Source: Arhodomonas sp051195215 (lineage in GTDB: Bacteria; Pseudomonadota; Gammaproteobacteria; Nitrococcales; Nitrococcaceae). From it: a DNA stretch of 64,000 bases. The position numbers and the translations under genes were made by a program. The stretch is taken from assembly GCF_051195215.1 (NCBI RefSeq), contig NZ_JBNAZM010000009.1, positions 74,678 through 138,677 of the forward strand. The letters are read 5' to 3'. Below are positions 26,129-34,047 of this stretch, piece by piece; within the stretch, counting starts at the first letter, position 1; each line of letters opens with the position of its first letter. The notes under the pieces are model-generated. The model had not been told where the DNA came from and did no database searches. It saw nothing but the letters and a program-made list of their open reading frames with translations.

Positions 26129-27157
26129 ATGGCCCTTAACCGCCTGCTCAAGCGTCTCGCCGTTGCCGGCGTGGCATTGGCCCTCAGCGCCGGTGCCGAG
26201 GCTGCCACTACGGTGAATCTCAGCTATAACGGCGCCCCGGACGCGGACAAGAACGCCGTTCACTTGTTCGCCAGCAATTTCAAACGCCTGGTCGAGGAGA
26301 AGACCGACGGCGCCATCGAGATCAAGCTCTACCCCAACAGCATGCTCGGCGAGGAGCAGGCGCGCATGGAGCAGGTGATGAACCAGCCCATGCTCAACGT
26401 CGCCTCGTTCGCCGGCGTTTCCCCACTTTTCCCCGAAATTTTCGTCACCTCGATTCCGTTCCTGTTCGAGGACTTCTCCGCCGCCCGCCGCTTCTTCGAC
26501 GAGGGCGAGTTCTGGCGGACCGCCCGCGAGGAGTGGCGCGATCGCACCGGCACGCGCATGCTCGCGGTGGTCGAGGAGGGGGGCTTTCTCGCATTCACCA
26601 ACAACGAGCACCCGATCCATGACCCCTCGGACTTCGATGGGCTGCGTTTCCGCGCCATGGACAAGAGCCAGGTGGCACTCTTCGAGGCCTTCGGCGCCTC
26701 GGGCACGCCGATTCCTTGGACGGAGGTCTACATGGCGCTGCGCACCGGTGTGGCGGATGGGCAGATGAATCCGCCCATGTACATTATCCTGGGCAGCCTC
26801 CATGAGGTGCAGAAGTACCTCACCCTCGCCAACATCCAGTACTCCGACCAGTTCCTGGTGGCCAATGACGCCCTCATGCAGGGGCTCTCGGAGGACGAGC
26901 GCCAGGCCGTCGAGGCCGCCGCCGCCGAGGCGAATCGCATCAACCGTGAGGCGGTACAGGCGAAGGTCGCAGAGCGCGTGGACTTTCTCGCCGAGAACGG
27001 CATGGAGGTCTATCGCCCCACCGACGAGGAGCTCGCGCGTTTCCGCGAAGTGGGCCAGCCCGCCTACATGGATTGGTTGCGCGACCAGGGCATCGACGAG
27101 CGCTGGATCGAGATGGCCCTGGACGACGCCGGCCTCGACGCCATCGCGGCCGAGTGA
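26129..27157 (+). CDS. TRAP transporter solute-binding protein (DctP family)
   Basis: The periplasmic binding protein has 342 residues, with a signal peptide cleaved near AEA-ATT (residue 25). The DctP fold motifs include KNAVHLFASNFKRLVEEKT, the ligand-contact arginine region GLRFRAMDKS and PIPWTEVYMALRTGVADGQMNP. TRAP binding proteins usually hold carboxylates through that arginine. The start at 26129 has TGGAGGAGGAAG upstream. A hairpin after the stop probably keeps this protein more abundant than the permeases. Context (dadA, VanX-type peptidase) suggests a D-amino acid or D-Ala-D-Ala ligand; this is inferred. Confidence 0.92.
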   Translation: MALNRLLKRLAVAGVALALSAGAEAATTVNLSYNGAPDADKNAVHLFASNFKRLVEEKTDGAIEIKLYPNSMLGEEQARMEQVMNQPMLNVASFAGVSPLFPEIFVTSIPFLFEDFSAARRFFDEGEFWRTAREEWRDRTGTRMLAVVEEGGFLAFTNNEHPIHDPSDFDGLRFRAMDKSQVALFEAFGASGTPIPWTEVYMALRTGVADGQMNPPMYIILGSLHEVQKYLTLANIQYSDQFLVANDALMQGLSEDERQAVEAAAAEANRINREAVQAKVAERVDFLAENGMEVYRPTDEELARFREVGQPAYMDWLRDQGIDERWIEMALDDAGLDAIAAE

Positions 27158-27162
27158 CCGTC

Positions 27163-27184
27163 CGCGGGGGCTTCTGCCCCCGCG
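27163..27184 (+). terminator. Intra-operon hairpin between dctP and dctQ
   Basis: CGCGGGGGC (27163-27171), loop TTCT, and GCCCCCGCG (27176-27184) form a perfect 9-bp stem 5 nt after the dctP stop. Such hairpins in binding-protein operons stabilise the upstream mRNA or partly terminate, raising the ratio of binding protein to permease. Confidence 0.65.
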
Positions 27185-27214
27185 CCCCCGCTGGACAGCC
27201 GACGGACTCCACTG

Positions 27215-27724
27215 ATGCGTGACCGAGTCGCCAACTATCTGCGCATGGCTGCACTCGCCATGGCCGGCGTGCTGCTAGTGATCAACCTGGCCGTCGTGAG
27301 CCACGGTGTCATTACACGCTACGTCATGGGCGGTTCGCCGATCTGGAGCGACGAGCTCTCGCGCTACCTCATCATCGCCACGGTCATGCTGGCCGCGGGT
27401 GCGGTATGGAGCGAAGGGCTGCACATGCGCGTGGGCATCCTCGAACGCCTGCTGCCTGGGCCCGCCGGACGCGTGGTCCGGGCCTATCAGTGGCTGCTGA
27501 CCCTGGCACTCGCCGGCTTCGGCGCCTGGATCGGCTGGCAGTACGCGTGGTCGGTGAGCGCATTCCGGACCATGGGCCTGGGCATCAGCCGTACGGTGCC
27601 GTTGTTGTGCGTGCCCGTCGGCTTCGCCCTGCTGTTCGCTCACGCGCTGCTGCGCGGACCGCGGCCGCTGCCCAGTGCCACCGACACTGATACCGACACG
27701 CCGGCGGATGGGGAGGCGACATGA
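27215..27724 (+). CDS. TRAP transporter small permease (DctQ family)
   Basis: The 169-residue membrane protein has four predicted helices. It carries the DctQ-type pattern: a first-helix region ending VVSHGVITRYVMGGSPIWSDELSRYLIIATV (key residues R29-Y30 and W37-E40) and a second pair with GAWIGWQYAWSV. DctQ pairs with DctM to form the Na+-driven transport unit. It overlaps dctM by 4 nt. The C-terminal tail is rich in Asp/Thr. Confidence 0.88.
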   Translation: MRDRVANYLRMAALAMAGVLLVINLAVVSHGVITRYVMGGSPIWSDELSRYLIIATVMLAAGAVWSEGLHMRVGILERLLPGPAGRVVRAYQWLLTLALAGFGAWIGWQYAWSVSAFRTMGLGISRTVPLLCVPVGFALLFAHALLRGPRPLPSATDTDTDTPADGEAT

Positions 27725-28998
27725 TCTGGACCATGCTCGCCACCTTTTTCGCCCACATCCTGCTGGGCGTGCCGCTGTTCCTCGCGTTGCTCGCCACCGC
27801 CGTGGTGGGGTTCGCGTTCGTGGATTTCTCGCTGCTGCCACGCATGCTGCCGCAGCAATTCTTCGGCGGCATCAACGCGTTCTCGCTCATGGCGATCCCG
27901 CTGTTCATTCTCGCGGGCAATCTGATGAACGCCACGAGCCTCACGCAGCGGTTGATGGATCTGGCTCGCGCCCTCGTGGGGCATCTCCGCGGCGGGCTGG
28001 GTTACGTGAACGTGGTCGCGAGCGTGTTTTTCGCCGGCGTCAACGGCTCGGCGGTGGCGGATACCTCCGCGCTCGGCACGCTGCTCGTACCGGCCATGCG
28101 CCGCGAGGGCTACAACGCGCCCTACGCGGCGGGGCTGACGGCGGGCAGTTCGCTGATCGGGCCGATCATCCCGCCGAGCATCTTCATGATTCTCTACGCC
28201 GCGCTCACGAATACGTCAGTGGGGGATCTCTTCCTCGCCGGTGTCGTGCCTGGGCTGGTGCTGGGCGCGGCGTTCATGGCCATGAACTACGTCTACGCGC
28301 GCCGTGCCGCGATACCCGTGCGCGCGCAGCGTCCCGCCGCCGGCGAGCTCGGCCGCGCGTTCGTGGCGGCGCTGCCGGCGCTGGCGGCACCGTTCATCAT
28401 CGTCGCCGGCATTGTCGGCGGCGTGGTCACGCCCACCGAGTCCGGTGCGCTGACGGCCCTGTACGTGCTCGTGGTCGGCAGCCTCATGGGCGGAGCCTCG
28501 TGGCGCGCGGTGATCGCCGCGGTGATGGATACCGTGCGGCTGACCTCTGCCATCTTCCTGATTATGGCGGCGGCGGCCGTGGTGAGCTGGCTGTTGTCCT
28601 ACGCTCAGGCCCCCGAGCGCTTCGCGGCGATGCTCGCGCCACTCGCCGACCGGCCCGTGCTGGTGTTGTTCGCGTTGAGCGCGATTACGTTCGTCACCGG
28701 CATGTTCATGGAAGAGATTTCCGCGCTCATGCTGTTGACCCCGGTATTTCTGCCCGTGGCGATGAGCGCCGGCATCGATCCGGTGCACCTGGGGATCGTG
28801 GTCACGCTCAATATCACCATTGCGCTCATCACGCCCCCCATGGGGGCCTGCGTATTCGTCGCTGCCGCGGTGAGCCGCCTCGATATCGCAGCGCTGTTCC
28901 GTACGATCTGGCCGTTCGTGCTGGTGGCGCTCGCGGTGCTGGTTGTGCTGATCTGCTTTCCCGCGTTGTCGCTCACTTTGCCGGGGCTGTTTCACTGA
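27721..28998 (+). CDS. TRAP transporter large permease (DctM family)
   Basis: The 425-residue protein with about twelve helices is the transport subunit of the TRAP system. Family features include QQFFGGINAFSLMAIPLFIL, the GSAVADTSALGTLL loop, and GPIIPPSIFMILYAALT; the C-terminal half repeats the pattern with PPMGACVFVAA. It takes substrate from the DctP protein and moves it with sodium. The VanX-type gene starts 33 nt after its stop. Confidence 0.93.
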   Translation: MIWTMLATFFAHILLGVPLFLALLATAVVGFAFVDFSLLPRMLPQQFFGGINAFSLMAIPLFILAGNLMNATSLTQRLMDLARALVGHLRGGLGYVNVVASVFFAGVNGSAVADTSALGTLLVPAMRREGYNAPYAAGLTAGSSLIGPIIPPSIFMILYAALTNTSVGDLFLAGVVPGLVLGAAFMAMNYVYARRAAIPVRAQRPAAGELGRAFVAALPALAAPFIIVAGIVGGVVTPTESGALTALYVLVVGSLMGGASWRAVIAAVMDTVRLTSAIFLIMAAAAVVSWLLSYAQAPERFAAMLAPLADRPVLVLFALSAITFVTGMFMEEISALMLLTPVFLPVAMSAGIDPVHLGIVVTLNITIALITPPMGACVFVAAAVSRLDIAALFRTIWPFVLVALAVLVVLICFPALSLTLPGLFH

Positions 28999-29031
28999 CC
29001 CACTGCCGAGCAATACCTCGTTAACTGCACT

Positions 29032-29784
29032 ATGGACATGACTTTCCCCCCGATTCCCGAGTTGTCCGAGCCCGAGTGGCCCGCTGTCGGCCGGGTGCCG
29101 ATTGACGAGTGCGACGAACCCCTGGTGCCGCTCGGGCTCGCCCCGGAGCGCATCCAGGTGCTGCCCGCGTATTACGTCGACGGTATTCCCGGGGCAGTGC
29201 CCGTGTGCTATGCCCGCGCGAGCGTCCGCGAGCGCCTGCTCACCGTGGCGGACCGCCTGCCCGCGGGCTTGCGCCTGGTGGTGCTCGATGCCTGGCGGCC
29301 TTTCGGCGTGCAGCAGTATCTCTACGATCATCTCCAGACGGTGCTGCGTGAAATGCGCCCGGATCTGGACGACAACGAGATCGCGCGGCGTACCCGGGAA
29401 TTCGTGGCACCGCCGAGCCGTGACAGGAGCGCGCCGAGCCCTCATCTCACGGGCGGCTCGGTGGACGTGACCGTATGCGACGCCGACGGCCGCATGCTCG
29501 CAATGGGCAGCGATTTCGACGAGATTACGCCGCGATCGCATACGCGCCACTATGAAGGGAGCGGGGATGCGTCGACGGTGCGCGAATACCGGCGCATGCT
29601 CTACCACGCCATGACGGCGGCGGGCTTTACCAACCTGCCGAGCGAGTGGTGGCACTACGACTTCGGCAACCAGCAGTGGGCCTGGTATCACGGCGAGCCC
29701 CGCGCCCGTTACGGCCTGGCGCAACCCGAGGGCATCGCCGAGAGCTGGCGGCGCCAGCTATCCGCAGGCGATGCCGGTCGCTGA
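29032..29784 (+). CDS. ddpX: D-alanyl-D-alanine dipeptidase (VanX/DdpX-like, M15D)
   Basis: The 250-residue enzyme has the M15D zinc-peptidase residues: R89 in DAWRP, zinc ligands H138 and D145 in SPHLTGGSVDV, the catalytic base E205 and zinc ligand H208 in EWWHYDFG. VanX/DdpX enzymes split D-Ala-D-Ala to D-alanine. No signal peptide is seen, so it acts in the cytoplasm, as VanX and DdpX do. There is no vanA, vanH or vanRS nearby; the neighbours are a TRAP importer and dadA. A salvage role, not glycopeptide resistance, is therefore likely. Confidence 0.88.
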   Translation: MDMTFPPIPELSEPEWPAVGRVPIDECDEPLVPLGLAPERIQVLPAYYVDGIPGAVPVCYARASVRERLLTVADRLPAGLRLVVLDAWRPFGVQQYLYDHLQTVLREMRPDLDDNEIARRTREFVAPPSRDRSAPSPHLTGGSVDVTVCDADGRMLAMGSDFDEITPRSHTRHYEGSGDASTVREYRRMLYHAMTAAGFTNLPSEWWHYDFGNQQWAWYHGEPRARYGLAQPEGIAESWRRQLSAGDAGR

Positions 29785-29807
29785 TCGCAAGCCGGTGTGC
29801 AACGGCG

Positions 29808-29879
29808 CCCGGGCTGGGTGACAATGATGGATCGACGGTGGCTCATCCGGCCACCGGTCATCATTCATCGTTACCCGGG
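29808..29879 (+). promoter_or_regulatory. Nested stem-loop leader before queC
   Basis: Three nested helices can be drawn: CCCGGG 29808-29813 with CCCGGG 29874-29879, AATGATG 29823-29829 with CATCATT 29859-29865, and CGGTGG 29836-29841 with CCACCG 29851-29856. The last arm touches the CGGGAG ribosome binding site of queC, whose ATG is at 29888. It could control translation of the queCED genes or terminate the upstream operon. I do not recognise a known preQ1 riboswitch class. Confidence 0.45.
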
Positions 29880-29887
29880 AGCGCTTC

Positions 29888-30592
29888 ATGGCCGACGACG
29901 GCGCGCTGGTGTTGTTCTCCGGCGGGCAGGATTCCGCCACCTGTCTTGCCTGGGCGCTCGACCGTTTCGAGCGCGTGGAGACGGTGGGCTTCGACTACGG
30001 TCAGCGCCATGACGTGGAGATGCGCTGTCGTGACGAGGTGCGCGCCCGTCTGCCGGCGGTGACGGCTGCGTGGCGCGACCGCCTTGGCGATGATCACCTC
30101 GTCGACGTGCGCGGGCTCGGTGCCTTGAGCGAAACCGCGCTGACCCGGAATGCCGAGATCACCATGGGCGAATCCGGGCTGCCCACTACCTTCGTGCCCG
30201 GGCGCAATCTGCTGTTTCTCACTTATGCCGCAGCACTCGCCTACCGGCGCGGGCTCCGGCATCTGGTGGTCGGGGTGTGTGAGACCGACTACTCCGGATA
30301 TCCCGATTGCCGTGATGACACCATGAAGGCCATGCAGGTGGCCCTGAACCTCGGCATGGAGCGCCGTTTCGTGGTCCACACGCCGTTGATGTGGATCGAT
30401 AAGGCCGAGACCTGGGTGCTCGCCGAGCGCCTCGGCGGCACCGATCTGGTCGACCTCATCGTCGAGCACACCCATACTTGCTACATCGGCGACCGCGACC
30501 GGCGGCACGACTGGGGCCATGGCTGCGGCGAGTGCCCGGCCTGCCGGCTGCGCGCCGAGGGCTGGCGCGGCTACCGTCGCCGGAGCTCATGA
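29888..30592 (+). CDS. queC: 7-cyano-7-deazaguanine synthase QueC
   Basis: QueC converts 7-carboxy-7-deazaguanine to preQ0 with ATP and ammonia in queuosine synthesis. The 234 residues hold the PP-loop FSGGQDSATCL (residues 10-20) and the family segments TFVPGRNLLFLTYAAALAY and CETDYSGYPDCRD. The zinc site HTHTCYIG...GCGECPACRLR provides four cysteines. The gene overlaps queE by 4 nt and starts the three-gene que unit. Confidence 0.97.
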   Translation: MADDGALVLFSGGQDSATCLAWALDRFERVETVGFDYGQRHDVEMRCRDEVRARLPAVTAAWRDRLGDDHLVDVRGLGALSETALTRNAEITMGESGLPTTFVPGRNLLFLTYAAALAYRRGLRHLVVGVCETDYSGYPDCRDDTMKAMQVALNLGMERRFVVHTPLMWIDKAETWVLAERLGGTDLVDLIVEHTHTCYIGDRDRRHDWGHGCGECPACRLRAEGWRGYRRRSS

Positions 30593-31221
30593 CATACAGC
30601 GTCAAGCACGTTTTCTACACGCTCCAGGGCGAGGGCGCACAGGCCGGTCGGCCGGCGGTGTTCTGCCGCTTCGCCGGCTGCAATCTGTGGTCGGGCCTCG
30701 AGCGTGACCGCGCCACCGCCCGCTGCACGTTCTGCGACACCGACTTTGTCGGGGTGGACGAACCGGGCGGTGGCAAGTATTCCAGTGCCGGTGAGCTCGC
30801 GGCCGTCGTCGCCGCGCACTGGCAAGGGGCGGGCGGCCGCCCCTACGTGGTGTGCACCGGCGGTGAGCCGCTGCTGCAGCTCGATGCGCCGCTAATCGAT
30901 GCCTTCCACGCCGCTGGCTTCGAAATCGCCATCGAAACCAACGGCACCCTGGCGGTTCCCGCCGGGGTGGATTGGATATGCGTCAGCCCCAAGGCAGGCA
31001 ATCCGTTGGTGGTGGAGGCGGGCGATGAGCTCAAAGTGGTCTACCCACAACGCGATCAGAATCTGGTGGCCCTCGCCCGGCTGGCGTTCCGGCACCACTT
31101 CATCCAGCCAATGGACGGCCCCGAGCGTGCGGCCAACGAGCGCGCGGCGGTCGAGTACTGTCTCCGCCATCCCCAGTGGCGATTGAGTCTGCAGACCCAC
31201 AAGTACCTGGGTATCGAATGA
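30589..31221 (+). CDS. queE: 7-carboxy-7-deazaguanine synthase QueE
   Basis: QueE is a radical-SAM enzyme that contracts 6-carboxytetrahydropterin to 7-carboxy-7-deazaguanine. The unusual cluster motif is C31-x14-C46-x2-C49, as in proteobacterial QueE, instead of the plain CxxxCxxC. TLQGEGAQAGRPAVFCRFAGC and CTGGEPLLQLD are family signatures. The 210 residues are normal length. The ATG at 30589 overlaps the queC stop, and the stop overlaps the queD start. Confidence 0.96.
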   Translation: MTYSVKHVFYTLQGEGAQAGRPAVFCRFAGCNLWSGLERDRATARCTFCDTDFVGVDEPGGGKYSSAGELAAVVAAHWQGAGGRPYVVCTGGEPLLQLDAPLIDAFHAAGFEIAIETNGTLAVPAGVDWICVSPKAGNPLVVEAGDELKVVYPQRDQNLVALARLAFRHHFIQPMDGPERAANERAAVEYCLRHPQWRLSLQTHKYLGIE

Positions 31222-31754
31222 GTCAGCACACCATTACCCGGCGTCTCGAGATCGACGCCGCTCACCGGATTCCGGGTCACCACGGCAAGTGCCGTCATCT
31301 GCACGGCCACCGCTACGTGGTCGAGGCCACCTGTGCCCAGGAACATCTCCAGTCCACCGGGGCGCAGCAGGGCATGATCATCGATTTCGCCTTCCTCAAG
31401 GAGGAGATGCTCGAGCTCATCGATGCGCCCTGCGACCACGGCCTGATCCTGAGCGTCGCCGACGAGGCCCTGCTGACGCTGTTCGCGCCGGGCGACCCGG
31501 AGCAGGCGCGGGCCTGGTTCGAGTCATTGCGCGCCGAGGTGGCGAACGCGGGTTTCTGCGCCACCGTCGAGCCGCGTCTCGGTGGGCGACTCTACGTCAT
31601 CCCGGACCCGCCCACCGCCGAGGTTCTCGCGCGGCACTGGTTCGAGCGTCTGGCCCCACGCGTGGGGGCTCGCAGTGACCAGGCCGCTCGTCTCACGGCG
31701 GTGACCGTCTGGGAGACCCCGAACTGCCGCGCGTGCTACGAGGGTATGGACTAA
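31218..31754 (+). CDS. queD: 6-carboxytetrahydropterin synthase QueD, long form
   Basis: QueD makes 6-carboxy-tetrahydropterin from dihydroneopterin triphosphate. Zinc ligands are H16, H29 and H31, and the catalytic C25 lies in GKCRHLHGH; CDHGLIL and the late WETPNC carry the His and Glu of the second site. The 178 residues exceed the usual 120 or so because of an insert between CDHGLIL and the IPDPPTAEVLARHWFERL helix (about residues 85-135). It ends the queCED unit; queF and folE are not in the window. Confidence 0.93.
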   Translation: MSQHTITRRLEIDAAHRIPGHHGKCRHLHGHRYVVEATCAQEHLQSTGAQQGMIIDFAFLKEEMLELIDAPCDHGLILSVADEALLTLFAPGDPEQARAWFESLRAEVANAGFCATVEPRLGGRLYVIPDPPTAEVLARHWFERLAPRVGARSDQAARLTAVTVWETPNCRACYEGMD

Positions 31755-31894
31755 CCCGGCGGTGGTCGTGCGCCGACGGCCCCGGCAGGGGCAATCCGGA
31801 CCGGGGAATTGCGCATGGCCCGACTGGCCGGCATCCTAGTCCCTTTCCAGGGGATCTCGCCCGTGCTGGGCGGGCAAGGATGCAGGGCCGAGCC

Positions 31895-32833
31895 ATGAGC
31901 GCTTCACCACAAGCACAACTTTCCCAGCTCTACAAGAACATCGCTCAGGTGATCCTCGGCAAGCGTGACGCGGTGATGCTCACCATCGCCGCCTGTATCT
32001 GCCGTGGACACGTGCTCGTGGAGGACGTGCCCGGCACCGGCAAGACCATGCTCGCCCGGGCGCTTGCGAAATCGATGAGCGCGGAGTTCAAGCGCCTGCA
32101 GTGCACACCGGACATGCTGCCCACCGATGTCACGGGCGTGTCGGTGTTCAATCAGCAGGCCGGTGAGTTCGAGTTCGCCCCGGGGCCGGTATTCACCAAC
32201 ATCCTGCTGGCCGACGAGGTCAATCGCACGACCCCGCGCACGCAGTCCGCGTTGCTGGAATGCATGGCCGAGGGACAGGTCACCGTGGAGGGGCGTACCC
32301 ACCGCATGGAGGATTTCTTCATGGTGGTGGCCACCCAGAATCCGGTGGAGTTCGCCGGCACCTATCCGCTGCCGGAGGCGCAGCTCGATCGTTTCTTCAT
32401 GCGCATCCGCCTCGGCTACCCGTCGCTGGATGACGAGGTCGGGGTCATGAGCGCCCAGCGGCATACGCACCCCATCGACAGCCTGCAACCGGTCCTCGGA
32501 CCGGATTCGTTGCTCGCGATCCAGCGCGCGGTGGCCGATGTCACCGTGAGCGCGGACGTGCAGCGGTATATCGCCCGCATCGTGCGCGCCACGCGGGAGC
32601 ACCCGGATCTGGAGCTGGGGGCGAGTCCGCGCGGGTCCATCGCGCTCATGAAGGCCGCCCAGGCGGTGGCTCTCATTCGCGGGCGGGATTTCGTCGAGCC
32701 GCGCATGGTCAAGCAGGCGGCACTGCCGGTGCTCGCCCACCGTCTCATCCCCAGGGCGGGTATCCAGGCCACCGGCAAATCCGCCGAGGCGGTACTGCGC
32801 GGTATCCTCGCGGAGATCGAAGTCCCCGCCTGA
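31895..32833 (+). CDS. MoxR-family AAA+ ATPase
   Basis: The 312-residue AAA+ ATPase shows Walker A EDVPGTGKT (43-51), Walker B LLADEVNR (104-111), sensor-1 ATQNPVEF and the family helix TYPLPEAQLDRFFMRI. MoxR proteins act as chaperones for maturation or folding of partner proteins, usually encoded with DUF58 and transglutaminase genes, as here. The start at 31895 is chosen by family alignment; an in-frame ATG lies 15 nt upstream. It overlaps the DUF58 start by 1 nt. Confidence 0.93.
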   Translation: MSASPQAQLSQLYKNIAQVILGKRDAVMLTIAACICRGHVLVEDVPGTGKTMLARALAKSMSAEFKRLQCTPDMLPTDVTGVSVFNQQAGEFEFAPGPVFTNILLADEVNRTTPRTQSALLECMAEGQVTVEGRTHRMEDFFMVVATQNPVEFAGTYPLPEAQLDRFFMRIRLGYPSLDDEVGVMSAQRHTHPIDSLQPVLGPDSLLAIQRAVADVTVSADVQRYIARIVRATREHPDLELGASPRGSIALMKAAQAVALIRGRDFVEPRMVKQAALPVLAHRLIPRAGIQATGKSAEAVLRGILAEIEVPA

Positions 32834-34047
32834 TGAACGCACAACGCTGGCTCAGCCTGCGAACGGCATTGCCCGTGCTGGCAATGGTCGTCTTCCTCAT
32901 GGCCTGGAACCGGGGGATCGCGCTGCTTTACGGGATGTTCGCGCTGGTGGTGGCGACATTCATGGTGGGCTATCTCGCGCCCTGGTGGAATCTCCGGGGG
33001 CTGCGGGTGTCCCGGTCGCATCCGGCGACGGTGAACGCGGGAGAGGCCCTGCCGCTACGTCTGACCCTGTCCCGGCAGGGGCGCCTCAAGCGTTACCTGA
33101 TCGCAGCCACCGATCGCATTCCGTGTGCCGAGCCGGGAGAGGAGGCGCCGATGATCTTCGTCGAACGCGTTGGCCGCGCCGTCGAGGTGGCGTTCCCGGT
33201 GCCCTGCGATTGGCGTGGGGAGCACCGCCTGGGGCCGCTGGCGGTGGAGACGGCCTTTCCTCTGGGCATCCACCGTGTCCGGCGGGATGTACCCGCCAGT
33301 ACTTCCTCGGTGCTGGTCTATCCGGCTGCCCGCGAGATCCCGTGGTTTCCGGGTCTGGCCGCCGCCCAGGCGGCTCCCAGCGGTGGCGGCCGCACGGCGG
33401 TGGCGGGTGGGGCCACCGAGTTCATGGGCGTGCGCGAGTATCGTCGCGGGGACAGCCCGCGGCACGTGCACTGGGGACTGTCCGCCCGTCGCGGTGAGCT
33501 GATGGTGCGGGAGTTCGAGTTCGTGAGTACCGCGCAGGTCTGCCTGCTGCTGGATCTTGACGCCGGTGCGGTCCATGGCGAGGGTCGCAACTCATCGTTC
33601 GAGCACGCCGTGACCGTCGCCGCCGCCGTCGCCCGATATGCCCTGGCGCAGGGGCATCGTGTCCAGCTGCTGGGCTACGGCGAGCAGCCGGTTACGGTAC
33701 CGCCGGGGCATGGCGAGAGCCAGCTGCATCGCATCCTGGAAGCCCTCGCGCGAGTGCAGCCCAACGGAGAACTGCCCTACCGGCAGGCGGTCCTCCGGGC
33801 CCAAGGCACGATTCCGCCCGGGAGTACGCTGGTGACCTTCGAGCGGGCGAACCGCGACGGTTCGCCGGTGGAGGTGTTGCCCCTGTCATCCAGGGTGCAC
33901 CCGGTGCGCCTGCTCTTCGACGGCTACAGTTACGATTATCCGCTCGCGCGGTCCGAGCCGGTCGCCCAGCAGCCCACCGCCAGGGTGCCGCAGTACGTGC
34001 TGCGCCACGGCGACGACCCCGCCACCGTGTTCAGGAGGCCCGCATGA
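32833..34047 (+). CDS. DUF58-domain protein, MoxR partner
   Basis: The 404-residue protein has two N-terminal helices (about 10-60), a beta-rich region and the DUF58 core with the signature FMGVREYRRGDSPRHVHW and SARRGELMVREFE (about residues 198-232). DUF58 is related to von Willebrand A folds and is thought to work with the MoxR ATPase and membrane partners. It overlaps moxR and the transglutaminase gene (ATGA). Confidence 0.9.
   Translation: MNAQRWLSLRTALPVLAMVVFLMAWNRGIALLYGMFALVVATFMVGYLAPWWNLRGLRVSRSHPATVNAGEALPLRLTLSRQGRLKRYLIAATDRIPCAEPGEEAPMIFVERVGRAVEVAFPVPCDWRGEHRLGPLAVETAFPLGIHRVRRDVPASTSSVLVYPAAREIPWFPGLAAAQAAPSGGGRTAVAGGATEFMGVREYRRGDSPRHVHWGLSARRGELMVREFEFVSTAQVCLLLDLDAGAVHGEGRNSSFEHAVTVAAAVARYALAQGHRVQLLGYGEQPVTVPPGHGESQLHRILEALARVQPNGELPYRQAVLRAQGTIPPGSTLVTFERANRDGSPVEVLPLSSRVHPVRLLFDGYSYDYPLARSEPVAQQPTARVPQYVLRHGDDPATVFRRPA

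Noticed and set aside
23692..28998. Prophage or transferred island
   Set aside because: No integrase, tRNA or base-composition shift is visible around this block; gene order and GC content match the surrounding DNA.
29032..29784. Vancomycin resistance gene vanX
   Set aside because: No vanA, vanH or vanRS lies near; the gene sits in a D-amino-acid uptake context, so a salvage role is more likely.
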